Under the pieces are notes generated by a model. The model was not told where the DNA came from. It worked only from the letters and a program-made list of their open reading frames with translations, and made no database searches. From a virus, in the IMG/VR virus record IMGVR_UViG_3300030012_001663, positions 1 to 64,000 of that record: a stretch of DNA of 64,000 bases. One strand, written 5' to 3'. Below are positions 15,222 through 24,209 of this stretch, piece by piece. Within the stretch, counting starts at the first letter, position 1, and every line of letters begins with the position of its first letter. Made by a program: the position numbers and the translations under genes.

Positions 15222-16490
15222 ATGGCACAAGTAAATTTAAATATTGAAGAACTAAAAGGTTTTGTAAACCACATTGTTAGTAATAATAGATTCTTACAAA
15301 AAGACCGTAAGAATCCAGTATCTATAGAAGTTGTAGGTGAGTCAGGTATTGGTAAGACTTCATCTATTATTGAAATGGCAAAAGAGCTTGACTTAGATTT
15401 TGTTAAGCTTAACCTTGCTCAGATAGAAGAGCTAGGTGATCTTGTAGGTTTTCCTGTAAGACAATTTCAAATGTATAAAGAGAAGCAAGTAACAGTATCT
15501 AATGATAACTTAGAAATGGTGACAGCAACACAAAGAGCAGCAGGTGCAAGCCTTGCTAATTTGAGTAGCACTGTAACTAAGAAAGTTGGCCAATGGGTTG
15601 ATGAACTTGCTGTACAGGAATATTTAAAGAATGGATTTAAAATGACCGGTAAGAATAGAATGTCTTATTGTGCACCAGAATGGATTTCTAATAAGAAGAA
15701 AGGTGGTATCCTGCTTCTTGATGATTGGAACCGTGCTGATGTACGTTTCATACAAGCTGTTATGGAACTTGTAGATAGACAGACTTATATCTCATGGTCA
15801 TTACCAGAAGACTGGCACATAATCCTAACATCAAACCCTGATAATGGTGACTATATGGTAAACTCTGTAGATGCAGCACAGAAGACCAGATATATCACTG
15901 CTAATCTAAAGTTTGATGTAAATGTATGGGCTAAGTGGGCAGAAGAAGCAGGAATAGATACACGTTGTATCAACTTCCTATTACTTCATCCAGAATTAGT
16001 TACACAAGAAACTAATGCAAGGTCTATTACAACATTCTTTAATGCAATATCTAGTTTTAATAACTTTGAAGAGAACCTATCACTAATTCAAATGATTGGT
16101 GAAGGTAGTGTAGGAGATGCATTTGCTTCTATGTTTACAACATTTATCAATAATAAACTTGATAAACTTGTAACACCTATGGATCTATTGACTCATGATA
16201 ATGAGCAATATATTCTTGGAGAACTAACTGGATGTATTGGTAAAGATGATTCATATCGTGCAGATATTGCATCTACTCTTGCAACAAGATTAGCTAACTA
16301 TGCTGTTGTATACTCAAAAGAGAATACAATTACGCAGAAGATTACTGATAGACTAGAAACATTATGTACTAAAGACTACTTTACAAATGATCTTAAGTAC
16401 TTAGTGGTAAGAACAATCTTTAATGGCAACAAAGCTAAGTTTAATAAACTTATGATGAAGCCTGAAATAATAAAAATGACAATGAAGTAA
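15222..16490 (+). CDS. MoxR-family AAA+ ATPase
   Basis: 422 aa. Walker A GESGIGKT (39-46), Walker B ILLLDDWNR (D167/D168) and sensor-1 ILTSNPDNG near residue 205, with DAAQKTRYI as an arginine-finger region. It is closest to the MoxR/dynein-related AAA_5 class, which remodels partner proteins with VWA co-factors. It starts 9 nt after the VWA gene and its stop overlaps the next start. Known MoxR-VWA pairs activate enzymes or act in defence; the phage target is not evident. Confidence 0.82.
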   Translation: MAQVNLNIEELKGFVNHIVSNNRFLQKDRKNPVSIEVVGESGIGKTSSIIEMAKELDLDFVKLNLAQIEELGDLVGFPVRQFQMYKEKQVTVSNDNLEMVTATQRAAGASLANLSSTVTKKVGQWVDELAVQEYLKNGFKMTGKNRMSYCAPEWISNKKKGGILLLDDWNRADVRFIQAVMELVDRQTYISWSLPEDWHIILTSNPDNGDYMVNSVDAAQKTRYITANLKFDVNVWAKWAEEAGIDTRCINFLLLHPELVTQETNARSITTFFNAISSFNNFEENLSLIQMIGEGSVGDAFASMFTTFINNKLDKLVTPMDLLTHDNEQYILGELTGCIGKDDSYRADIASTLATRLANYAVVYSKENTITQKITDRLETLCTKDYFTNDLKYLVVRTIFNGNKAKFNKLMMKPEIIKMTMK

Positions 16491-17536
16491 TGGCAAATAA
16501 AAGCGTTTTTCAAGAATTTGATGTTAACGCTCTAACACAATACAGCCTTGGTAGTAACTCAGAGAGATTTGGGTTACTATCAAGGGGTGTTGTAAATGAG
16601 GTTATATTAACAGAAGATAAAACATCTGTAGATGCTATGCATGATATAGTTAAAATACCTACTATAACATCACTAAAGAAAGGTAGTTATAAAAAAGCAT
16701 TTGTAATACCTGGCTGTGAAGTATCAGCAGATAGACTTAAACAATCACTGAAGGATCATGGTATAGCTATGACAAATGATTATGAGATTGCAGACTTAAT
16801 TATAACTCATGATAATCTACATCAAGGATTTAATAATGAGGAGAATATCAAAACAAATGTTTTGTTTGGTACAATATGGAACTATGAAGCATATGATATG
16901 TCTAAATCTAATTCTTTATTAGGTGTAAGTAATCCTAACAACCTTCGTGTAATTTATACTCCATCTGTAGCTGATAAAGTAAATAGATATAATCTTGATG
17001 AGGAGGTAAGTTTATATGATCTAGCATACCTAACAGGCTTGGGTTGTAACTTAGCATACAGAATAGGTACTGAGGGACTAGCAGTTGTAGATACTGATAC
17101 AGTTTTACATGAGTCAGCCTCATTAACCGTATTAGATGAAGAACTATTGCGTACTCTAGTAGGATGTTTAGAATCCTATAATGATGAAAACCTAGCAATG
17201 GCTTCTAAAATGATCCCAACATTGGATTATACAAAGAACTTGCATCTTATATGGAGATTAGCGGATACTCTCTACTCTTATAGTCATAAATTTAGTAGAG
17301 ATAAAGATGTGAACTATTGGATGCAAAAAGCTAATATTGATCACTATAGAAGTTTATCAGCAGAAGCTATGATTCAAGAACTTCACAATGAAGGTAAGCT
17401 TGACACAATAACATTTAGATATTTAGAGCCTATATGCAGGAAAGAAATATATATCTCTAATAGAGAACTATATGTATTTCAATGCCAAGTTAGGCCTGAA
17501 TACCGTAAATATTTAAAACACAGTACAAATGAATAA
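16490..17536 (+). CDS. Hypothetical MoxR-linked protein, 348 aa
   Basis: Not recognised. Residues ~68-105 (AFVIPGCEVSADRLKQSLKDHGI ... EIADLIITHDN) have the strand-helix-strand rhythm of a BRCT- or Rossmann-like fold ending in an acidic 'ADLIITHDN'. The rest is helical with no metal or nucleotide motif. It overlaps the upstream stop by 1 nt and the next gene by 8 nt, so it is probably part of the MoxR-VWA machine. Confidence 0.6.
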   Translation: MANKSVFQEFDVNALTQYSLGSNSERFGLLSRGVVNEVILTEDKTSVDAMHDIVKIPTITSLKKGSYKKAFVIPGCEVSADRLKQSLKDHGIAMTNDYEIADLIITHDNLHQGFNNEENIKTNVLFGTIWNYEAYDMSKSNSLLGVSNPNNLRVIYTPSVADKVNRYNLDEEVSLYDLAYLTGLGCNLAYRIGTEGLAVVDTDTVLHESASLTVLDEELLRTLVGCLESYNDENLAMASKMIPTLDYTKNLHLIWRLADTLYSYSHKFSRDKDVNYWMQKANIDHYRSLSAEAMIQELHNEGKLDTITFRYLEPICRKEIYISNRELYVFQCQVRPEYRKYLKHSTNE

Positions 17537-18761
17537 TGTATATAAAATTAAAATAAAAGTAAATGACAATGGTCTATATAGTGATGTAGACCTAAATAAA
17601 CTAGGATTATTTCTTGGTGATATTACAAACTACTCATGGTCAAGGCCAATGAGTAAGTTTGATAATGTGAAACTTAATCTTATTGATGCACCAGAATTAG
17701 TGCAGATAAAAGATAAAAAACTATATAGATATCCTAAGTTATGTTTACCAAGAATGAAGGTAGATCTTCTTAAAGAGAAGTATAATGTAAAAGTGGTCAG
17801 AGATAAAGCAAAATCAGACTACAGCATTATATCTATGAAGTATTTAGATAGCATTACTGCTGTTCCGTGGGATACTTATTATGATATCTCTATATTAAAA
17901 GATATGATAGATTATTTTACATCAGTACAACAACAGTATCCTGATACAATATCGGTAGACTTTGCAGATAAACTGAATATGCTTTATAGAACTCTACATA
18001 CAACAGATAGAATACATATAGATTTGCCATATTATTATGGTAATAACAATTCAAATAACTTTGATCTTGTTAGAGATGCAGCTAATAAAATTCTAAGAGA
18101 TGTTAGTGATAGCAGAAATCTTGTTTATGTAAAAGAAGAGAATGAGCAAGACTTTAATTCACTTATGTCAGGATCTCAGTTAGTTCTTGATAAAGTAATC
18201 AATAGTATATGTTCTGAAGATATGCATGTTATGACTGCAGATGAAGTAGATCAAATGCAAACTATGATACAAAGTGATGATAGAGCTAACAGAGCTCTTG
18301 CATTAGAAATGATGTCTAATTGTAACTTAGAAGCATGCCTTGATAAAGTTGCTTCAACATTCTATTTTAATTATAATTACTTAAAGGATGCTAACAACTG
18401 GAATCATGTAAATGTAAAAGCACTGAGAGAAAGACTTGGTGGTTTTACAAATGACCATGGTAATGATAGTCAGATATATATGTATCAAAATCTAATTAGA
18501 CTGCTAGTAGCAGAAACTGCATTTACAGAGTGGGCGTGGTTTGAAATTAGGAAACGTATATATAATAATGTATATTTAGGAAATAATTTAACCGGATCAG
18601 CAAAACGTGGTGGTGAGACTGTAGATAACCTTTTCACTATTAATATTGAGGATATAAAACTAAATGAAGAATTACAGAAGGCACTTATTGTAGAGCCAGA
18701 CGGTAATGAAATCATAGAAGAGTTAACAAGCCTTGATGGATTTGATGATCTACCATTTTAA
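17529..18761 (+). CDS. Hypothetical MoxR-linked protein, 410 aa
   Basis: Not recognised. A beta-rich first ~100 residues are followed by mixed helices and an acidic tail ending LDGFDDLPF. That type of acidic/hydrophobic tail resembles the partner-docking tails of SSB- or sliding-clamp-binding proteins, which may be coincidence. It overlaps the previous gene by 8 nt. With the preceding gene it is the largest unexplained protein pair of the early block. Confidence 0.6.
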   Translation: MNNVYKIKIKVNDNGLYSDVDLNKLGLFLGDITNYSWSRPMSKFDNVKLNLIDAPELVQIKDKKLYRYPKLCLPRMKVDLLKEKYNVKVVRDKAKSDYSIISMKYLDSITAVPWDTYYDISILKDMIDYFTSVQQQYPDTISVDFADKLNMLYRTLHTTDRIHIDLPYYYGNNNSNNFDLVRDAANKILRDVSDSRNLVYVKEENEQDFNSLMSGSQLVLDKVINSICSEDMHVMTADEVDQMQTMIQSDDRANRALALEMMSNCNLEACLDKVASTFYFNYNYLKDANNWNHVNVKALRERLGGFTNDHGNDSQIYMYQNLIRLLVAETAFTEWAWFEIRKRIYNNVYLGNNLTGSAKRGGETVDNLFTINIEDIKLNEELQKALIVEPDGNEIIEELTSLDGFDDLPF

Positions 18762-18766
18762 TAATT

Positions 18767-18901
18767 ATGACAGAAGAAGATATGAAATACAGACAAGGCA
18801 GATCTAGAAAACAAGTAGAATCAACGTATAAGTTGATGGACTTCTTACTAGTATTTGCCTTGGCATCTTCTATCATTGGTCTTATTATATCTATAATATG
18901 A
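18767..18901 (+). CDS. Small single-pass membrane protein, 44 aa
   Basis: A basic N terminus (MTEEDMKYRQGRSRKQ) is followed by a ~20-residue hydrophobic helix ending IIGLIISII. The stop overlaps the ATG of the nuclease gene (ATGA at 18898). A predicted inner-membrane peptide of unknown role. Confidence 0.5.
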   Translation: MTEEDMKYRQGRSRKQVESTYKLMDFLLVFALASSIIGLIISII

Positions 18902-19872
18902 GTAAAGAACTAGAAGATAAATTTTATGAGAAGGAGTTTAACTTCAGCTATTCTTCATTGAATAAGCTGTTGTTCTCTCCTTCACTATTCTATAAAGAGT
19001 ATATATTAAAAGACAGGGAACAGAAAATAGAAAAACACCTGATTGAAGGTAGTGCTATACACTGTTTACTATTTGAGCCAGATAATTTTAAAAATAAATT
19101 CAGAGTTGTGCCTGAGAAAGCTCCATCTGATAATGTTAGAAAGGTGCTACATGATATGTCTTTACATACAGATGAGACAGATCTTATGAAGGTAGAAGAC
19201 TTTGTTATATTAGATTCATTAAAAGCAATTAATCTTTATCAGTCACTAAAAACTGATGAGCAAAGATTATCTAAAATTAAAGTTTCTGAATATCAAATAT
19301 ACTGGGAGTTTGTCAGTAACAATATTATTGATGTCATAGATCAAGATACATATCAACGTTGTTTAGATAGAGTAGAGATACTAAAAAATAATGAAGAAGT
19401 AAGTCAGGCTTTTGCACCAAAACAAACAGATTTTGAGTTAGATCCAATAACAACGCATGCAGAAGCCTATCTTACATCAGAACTTAAAGATTATCCTTTT
19501 GGTTTGCATGGATATGTTGACTTCTATGAAGTTAATACTGAGACAAAAACTGCTACTATTTATGATTTAAAAACAACATCAAAAAGTATAAATGATTTTG
19601 CAGATACAGTAGAATTTTATAACTATTGGTTACAAGCAGCTATATATTCTAAGCTTGTTTTTGACAATTTAGAAGATGATTCTTATACAATAAAGTTTAA
19701 CTTTGTTGTAATAGATGCCTATGATCAAGTTTATATATTTGAAGTATCTGAACCTACTATGAATGAGTGGACAAATGAATTATTAAGTGCCATAATGGCT
19801 GCAAAACACCATTATGATACTAAAAATTATAGTTTGCCCTATGAATTCTTAGTAAGAAAGGTTAACTTATAG
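18898..19872 (+). CDS. PD-(D/E)XK exonuclease, RecB/Cas4-like
   Basis: 324 aa. It opens with FSYSSLNKLLFSPSLFY, the helical lead typical of phage PD-(D/E)XK exonucleases (DUF3799/exonuclease VIII type), with GSAIHCLLFEP next. The catalytic core near residues 205-225 has GYVDFYEV and DLKTTS (D ... D-x-K), then QAAIYSKL. It is likely a 5'-3' exonuclease that makes ssDNA for the Sak4-like annealing protein. It overlaps the upstream gene by 4 nt and is spaced 1 nt from the next. Confidence 0.82.
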   Translation: MSKELEDKFYEKEFNFSYSSLNKLLFSPSLFYKEYILKDREQKIEKHLIEGSAIHCLLFEPDNFKNKFRVVPEKAPSDNVRKVLHDMSLHTDETDLMKVEDFVILDSLKAINLYQSLKTDEQRLSKIKVSEYQIYWEFVSNNIIDVIDQDTYQRCLDRVEILKNNEEVSQAFAPKQTDFELDPITTHAEAYLTSELKDYPFGLHGYVDFYEVNTETKTATIYDLKTTSKSINDFADTVEFYNYWLQAAIYSKLVFDNLEDDSYTIKFNFVVIDAYDQVYIFEVSEPTMNEWTNELLSAIMAAKHHYDTKNYSLPYEFLVRKVNL

Positions 19873-19873
19873 T

Positions 19874-20455
19874 ATGGGAAGCGTCTACACAGATTACTTT
19901 CAAAAGAGCAAAGTATTCCTCTATCCACTACTTAGATTGAGGAAGGGGATTACTTATGTTCCTATAGAAACGTATATCTGTTGGGATACTGTATTTGAAG
20001 AGACAGATAATAAATTTATGTGTCTGTATAAATCAGAGTATGATGACTCATTTAAAGAGTTTGAAGATGCTTTCTTAAAAAATCATGAGCTTTTGTTTGA
20101 GCATGTTAATCTTGGAAAGGAACAATTATATATTTTTGACTTTGAGATGTATGCACATGACTTTGAAATGTTTGCAACAGGTAAATATTCTAAATTCACA
20201 GTCAATAATAAAATAGCTATATTAGATTTCTTTGGTAGTCAAGGTAGAATATCTTCTTATGTAAAAGGTTTTCTAACACCAGATGAAGAGCTACACCAAC
20301 AGTATGCAGAAAGACTTGGAGTAGACAAAGAGGTGATGGAAAATATATTTGAGGTATGTAGTGTACCAGACATATATAAAGAAACATTGTATTGTAGTAT
20401 TCCTTTTGAAATAGATTTGTTTGGTAATGATAATTTGTTATCTTTGAACAAATAA
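19874..20455 (+). CDS. Hypothetical conserved phage protein, 193 aa
   Basis: Soluble, acidic protein opening 'YTDYFQKSKVFLYPLLRL', a start I recall from other phage proteins of unknown function. The body is rich in aromatic residues and Asp/Glu, with no catalytic motif. It sits between the exonuclease and PolB. Confidence 0.6.
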   Translation: MGSVYTDYFQKSKVFLYPLLRLRKGITYVPIETYICWDTVFEETDNKFMCLYKSEYDDSFKEFEDAFLKNHELLFEHVNLGKEQLYIFDFEMYAHDFEMFATGKYSKFTVNNKIAILDFFGSQGRISSYVKGFLTPDEELHQQYAERLGVDKEVMENIFEVCSVPDIYKETLYCSIPFEIDLFGNDNLLSLNK

Positions 20456-20462
20456 TTAATTT

Positions 20463-20876
20463 ATGGGTATAGGAAAAAATATGATGTTAGTAACCTCTTC
20501 TTTTAGAGGAGCTAAGTCTTTTAACTTAATGCCAGTGAGCAATGACTCACCATATGTAGAAGCTATGTTTGACCCATCGTCAGGCATTTTAGCAGTAATT
20601 GGTAAAACCTCTAAACAATCATTTCATATGGTCCCTAGACTAGATGATAATGGTCAACCACAGAGACTTAAAGTTCCAAATAAAACTACAGGTAAAACTG
20701 TAAAGGAACAGAGAATAAGCCAAGAAACGTTTTCTGAGTTTTATATAACTGAGAAAGAGGAGATTGAGAACTTCATTAATATATTTGCAATAAATGCTGA
20801 ATCATTTGACTATGGGCAGTTCATGAATGTAGATGTTAAGGAAACTCAAACTTCCAACATTATACTTAATGCATAG
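20463..20876 (+). CDS. Hypothetical conserved phage protein, 137 aa
   Basis: Mixed alpha/beta protein opening GIGKNMMLVTSSFRG. The middle holds a beta-rich segment with several Lys/Pro loops. No family recognised. It is the last gene before the terminator at 20903 and probably belongs to the nuclease transcript. Confidence 0.55.
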   Translation: MGIGKNMMLVTSSFRGAKSFNLMPVSNDSPYVEAMFDPSSGILAVIGKTSKQSFHMVPRLDDNGQPQRLKVPNKTTGKTVKEQRISQETFSEFYITEKEEIENFINIFAINAESFDYGQFMNVDVKETQTSNIILNA

Positions 20877-20902
20877 TTAAGTATGAATTTAAGTTGATTG
20901 AA

Positions 20903-20931
20903 AGGGGATGTGCAAGCATCCCTTTTTTTTT
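20903..20931 (+). terminator. Intrinsic terminator before the polymerase gene
   Basis: Stem GGGATG (20905-20910) and CATCCC (20917-20922) around TGCAAG, followed by a run of nine T (20923-20931). A classic Rho-independent terminator, closing the transcript that ends with the gene at 20463-20876. Confidence 0.85.
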
Positions 20932-20946
20932 CTAAAATAATTAAAT

Positions 20947-22938
20947 ATGAATCACTGGGTAATGGATTATGAAACATTGTCTAACTGTTTCACAGCTGTA
21001 TTTGAGCATTACAAAACTGAAGAAAGAAAGATCTTTGTAATACATGAGCTGAGAGATGATAGAAATGAGTTCATAAAGTTTTTAGAACAGAATGTAAATA
21101 ACAAAGAGTGGCATATATCCTATAATGGATTAGCATTTGATGGACAGGTCACTCAATATATAATAGACAATTGCAGTGATTGGGAAGAACTAGAGGCAAG
21201 TGCTGTAGCAAGAATCATTTATGCATATGCACAGAAGACTATTGAATCAGCAAACAATAAACAGTTTTCTGATTATGCTTTATGGCAAATGTCTATAGGA
21301 CAGATTGATATGTTTAAGATGCATCATTGGGACAACCCCGCTAAAAGATCAAGTCTTAAATGGATTCAATATAGTATGGACTGGGAGAATATTATAGATA
21401 TGCCTATATCACATACTACAGAGATTAATACACAAGAAGAGATAGATACTATAATAAAGTATTGTGTCAATGATGTAAGCTCTACAAAAGAGATATTCAA
21501 TAGATCAAAATCTTTGGTATCATTGCGTAAAGTGTTGACAAAAGAATATGGTATAAATCTATTCAGTGCATCTGAGCCAAGAATAAGTAAAGAGCTGTTT
21601 GGTTATTACTTATCAAGGAACTTAAATATACCTAAGTATGAACTTAAAAAAATGAGATCACACAGAAATGTGATTAAGTTTAAAGATATTATACTACCGT
21701 ATATAAAGTTTCAGTCTCCAGAATTTCAAAGATTACTTGAAAGATTCAAGGCAGTAGAACTTGACCCAAGTAATTTAAGAGGAGGATTTAAGTACAAAGT
21801 AAACTATAAGAATATAGAAACACACTTTGGCTTAGGTGGTGCACATGGTGCAAGAGTACCAGGTGTGTATATATCAGATGAAGATTATGTAATCATGTCA
21901 TCAGATGTTACATCATTCTATCCTAATCTTGTAATCAGGAATCGTTGGTCACCAGGACACTTTCCAGCTGAACAGTTTTGTGATCAGTATGAGTGGTTCT
22001 TTGAGGAGAGAAAGAAGATACCTAAGAGTAATCCTATGAACTATGTCTATAAGATTATTCTTAACTCTACGTTTGGTCTCAGCAATGATATAAACAGTTT
22101 CTTTTATGATCCAGAGCTCTGTATGAGAATTACAGTAAACGGTCAGCTTACACTGATGATGCTTTATGAAATGATAATGGAAGCAATTCCTGAAGCATTT
22201 GGATTATTACAGAATACAGATGGTATAGAAATAAAAATACCAAGAACACAACAAGATAAATACTTAGAAATTTGTGCTGAGTGGGAGAGAATAACTAACT
22301 TACAACTTGAACATGATGAATATGATAAGCTTATATTGGGAGATGTGAATAACTACATAGGTCAAAATAAGTTTAAGAAGGTTTCAATGGATGAGTACCG
22401 TGAGCTTAGAAAAAGTTCTCCACACTATAAATTCAAAGTAGAACAAGATAAGTTTTATGTAGCACCAACAAAGTTGAAAGGCAGATTTGACTTTCATGAT
22501 CTGATGTTGCACAAGAACAAATCTAAACTTGTTATCAAGAAAGCAATATATAATTATTTCATACATGATATACTACCAGAAGATTATTTAGAAACAAACA
22601 GAAATATTCTAGATTATTGTATTGGTGGTAAATCAAAAGGCAACTGGGAACAGCATGCCCGCTCAATAGAAAATGATGTACTTAAAGAAGAAAAACTTCA
22701 GAAGATAAATAGATACTATATATCTAAGACAGGAGTTAAGATTGTTAAAGTAAACAAGCATGACGGAAGAGAAATACAACTTGAGTCAGGTAAATGGTTG
22801 CAAACAGTATACAATGATATGAAAGTAGAACCTAAATGGGAAAACTATAATATTGATAAAGCATACTATATGCAAGCAATTGAGCAAGAAATAAATAATA
22901 TATTAAATGTTAAAGTTAATCAATTAGAATTATTTTAA
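20947..22938 (+). CDS. DNA polymerase, family B (short phage type)
   Basis: 663 aa. 3'-5' exonuclease: DYETLSN (D7/E9), YNGLAFDGQ, and NDVSSTKEIF for Exo III. Polymerase: motif A SSDVTSFYPNLVIRN (D320), motif B KIILNSTFG (K369, N373), motif C NTDG (D425). It lacks the first Asp of the usual D-T-D, replaced by Asn. Very short insertion domains give the compact size typical of crAss-like PolB. It replicates phage DNA with DnaB, the primase and SSB. Its gene runs 1 nt from the SET gene start. Confidence 0.9.
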   Translation: MNHWVMDYETLSNCFTAVFEHYKTEERKIFVIHELRDDRNEFIKFLEQNVNNKEWHISYNGLAFDGQVTQYIIDNCSDWEELEASAVARIIYAYAQKTIESANNKQFSDYALWQMSIGQIDMFKMHHWDNPAKRSSLKWIQYSMDWENIIDMPISHTTEINTQEEIDTIIKYCVNDVSSTKEIFNRSKSLVSLRKVLTKEYGINLFSASEPRISKELFGYYLSRNLNIPKYELKKMRSHRNVIKFKDIILPYIKFQSPEFQRLLERFKAVELDPSNLRGGFKYKVNYKNIETHFGLGGAHGARVPGVYISDEDYVIMSSDVTSFYPNLVIRNRWSPGHFPAEQFCDQYEWFFEERKKIPKSNPMNYVYKIILNSTFGLSNDINSFFYDPELCMRITVNGQLTLMMLYEMIMEAIPEAFGLLQNTDGIEIKIPRTQQDKYLEICAEWERITNLQLEHDEYDKLILGDVNNYIGQNKFKKVSMDEYRELRKSSPHYKFKVEQDKFYVAPTKLKGRFDFHDLMLHKNKSKLVIKKAIYNYFIHDILPEDYLETNRNILDYCIGGKSKGNWEQHARSIENDVLKEEKLQKINRYYISKTGVKIVKVNKHDGREIQLESGKWLQTVYNDMKVEPKWENYNIDKAYYMQAIEQEINNILNVKVNQLELF

Positions 22939-23370
22939 ATGAGTTACAAACCGCTACCAGAAGGCCTTACTATAAAAAGGTCTTCTGTGCATGGTTTGGG
23001 TCTATTCACAGAAAGAAATATTAAAGAAGGTGAGATACTAGGCACAACCCATGTAACACATACTGAATACTTTACAGAGCATCTAAGAACACCACTAGGT
23101 GGATTTATAAATCATAGTGAAACGCCTAATGCAGAATTAATAAGTTGTGCAAATACAAGAGATATAGAGTGTGGTGTGTTAAAACTTAGAACTCTTCGTG
23201 ATATAAAAGAAGGTGAAGAAATATGTACATATTATTCACTGTATGATCCACCTAGTAAGTTAAAAGATATACAAGTACACGGTATTGATATTATATCAGG
23301 TACAGAAATAGGTTATATTATAGATGATAAAGATTCAAAAAACCAAAACACTAGACACAAAACCAAATAA
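22939..23370 (+). CDS. SET-domain protein (protein lysine methyltransferase-like)
   Basis: 143 aa, a minimal SET domain. GLGLF (19-23) for SAM binding, INHSETPN (57-64) and EGEEICTYYSLY near residue 92-103 match the three core SET motifs: cofactor turn, pseudoknot NHS, and the catalytic Tyr strand. No pre- or post-SET cysteine clusters are present. SET proteins methylate lysines, in bacteria usually on a few cytosolic or chromatin-like proteins. It starts immediately after PolB, and its 3' end overlaps the next gene by 47 nt. The target is unknown; phage or host nucleoid proteins are candidates. Confidence 0.8.
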   Translation: MSYKPLPEGLTIKRSSVHGLGLFTERNIKEGEILGTTHVTHTEYFTEHLRTPLGGFINHSETPNAELISCANTRDIECGVLKLRTLRDIKEGEEICTYYSLYDPPSKLKDIQVHGIDIISGTEIGYIIDDKDSKNQNTRHKTK

Positions 23371-24157
23371 TAATAGTGCCAATTGCATAGCTCCTAATGT
23401 TATCTATGGATGCATGGGGGGCTGTGTTAATACTTATTGTTATATGGCCCGTTACAACGGGAAAAGAGTTTATGTCAATAAGAATGTTGATCAGATATTT
23501 AATTCAGTTGTAGAATGGGAAAAAACATACTACAAACAACCAGATCAACAAGACCCTATATATACTATGGTAGATGTTGCATGTAACTCAGACCTTGTTC
23601 TGATGCAGAGACATATGCCTGAACCATTGATTGATTATCTAAAGAGATATGATGATCATCCGCAGCTAAATAGTACTATGGCTACTAAGTATCCTAGTCT
23701 TCTTAAATTAGATGTGAATCACTTTAATAAGAAACCAAGAGTTAGAGTAAGCCTAATGCCTCAGAAATATTCTGATATACTTGAGCCTAAAATGCAAAAG
23801 ATATCTAGCCGTATTGTAGATATCAATAGGCTTAAAGACTTAGGATGGGAAGTACATTGTAATTACAGCCCTCTTATATTCTATCCAGGATGGAAAGAAG
23901 AGTATAATACATTATTTAGCGTTGTAAAAGAGATAGCTGGAGTAAATAAGTGTGAGGTAATTGCACTTACAAATCACAGAAATCAAATGGCTAAAGCATC
24001 ACCAGAAGCTAGAGAACTGATGAGACGTTCATATGAGATTAAAAATCAATCTGGCGTGATGAGATATCCTATAGCACATAAAGGAAGACTTATATCAGAG
24101 TTTAAAGATATTTATAAAAAATATTTTCCTTTAGAAACTATAAGATATATCTTTTAA
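23324..24157 (+). CDS. Spore-photoproduct-lyase-like radical SAM protein
   Basis: 277 aa. Residues 27-46 carry a Cys cluster (C30, C34, C39: Cx3Cx4C) preceded by a conserved APN-type lead. The C-terminal half has the SPL layout: RVRVSLMPQ, a YSDILEPKMQ-ISSRI helix, LKDLGWEVHCNYSPLI and the W..EY..LF helix. SPL reverses a UV thymine dimer using [4Fe-4S]/SAM. The canonical spacing is Cx3Cx2C, so two extra residues lie between the last two Cys. Start 23324 overlaps the SET gene by 47 nt. Confidence 0.65.
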   Translation: MIKIQKTKTLDTKPNNNSANCIAPNVIYGCMGGCVNTYCYMARYNGKRVYVNKNVDQIFNSVVEWEKTYYKQPDQQDPIYTMVDVACNSDLVLMQRHMPEPLIDYLKRYDDHPQLNSTMATKYPSLLKLDVNHFNKKPRVRVSLMPQKYSDILEPKMQKISSRIVDINRLKDLGWEVHCNYSPLIFYPGWKEEYNTLFSVVKEIAGVNKCEVIALTNHRNQMAKASPEARELMRRSYEIKNQSGVMRYPIAHKGRLISEFKDIYKKYFPLETIRYIF

Positions 24158-24160
24158 ATT

Positions 24161-24190
24161 TTGCTGAGTCAGCAATTTTAATTATATTTA
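24161..24190 (+). promoter_or_regulatory. Bacteroidetes-type promoter before DUF932 gene
   Basis: TTG (24161-24163), 19 nt, TATATTTA (24183-24190); the TSS would fall ~15 nt before the ATG at 24210. The arrangement is nearly the same as at 7412. The spacer contains TGCTGAGTCAGCA, an interrupted palindrome that could be an operator. Confidence 0.5.
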
Positions 24191-24209
24191 CACTTAAAAA
24201 GTTTACAAT

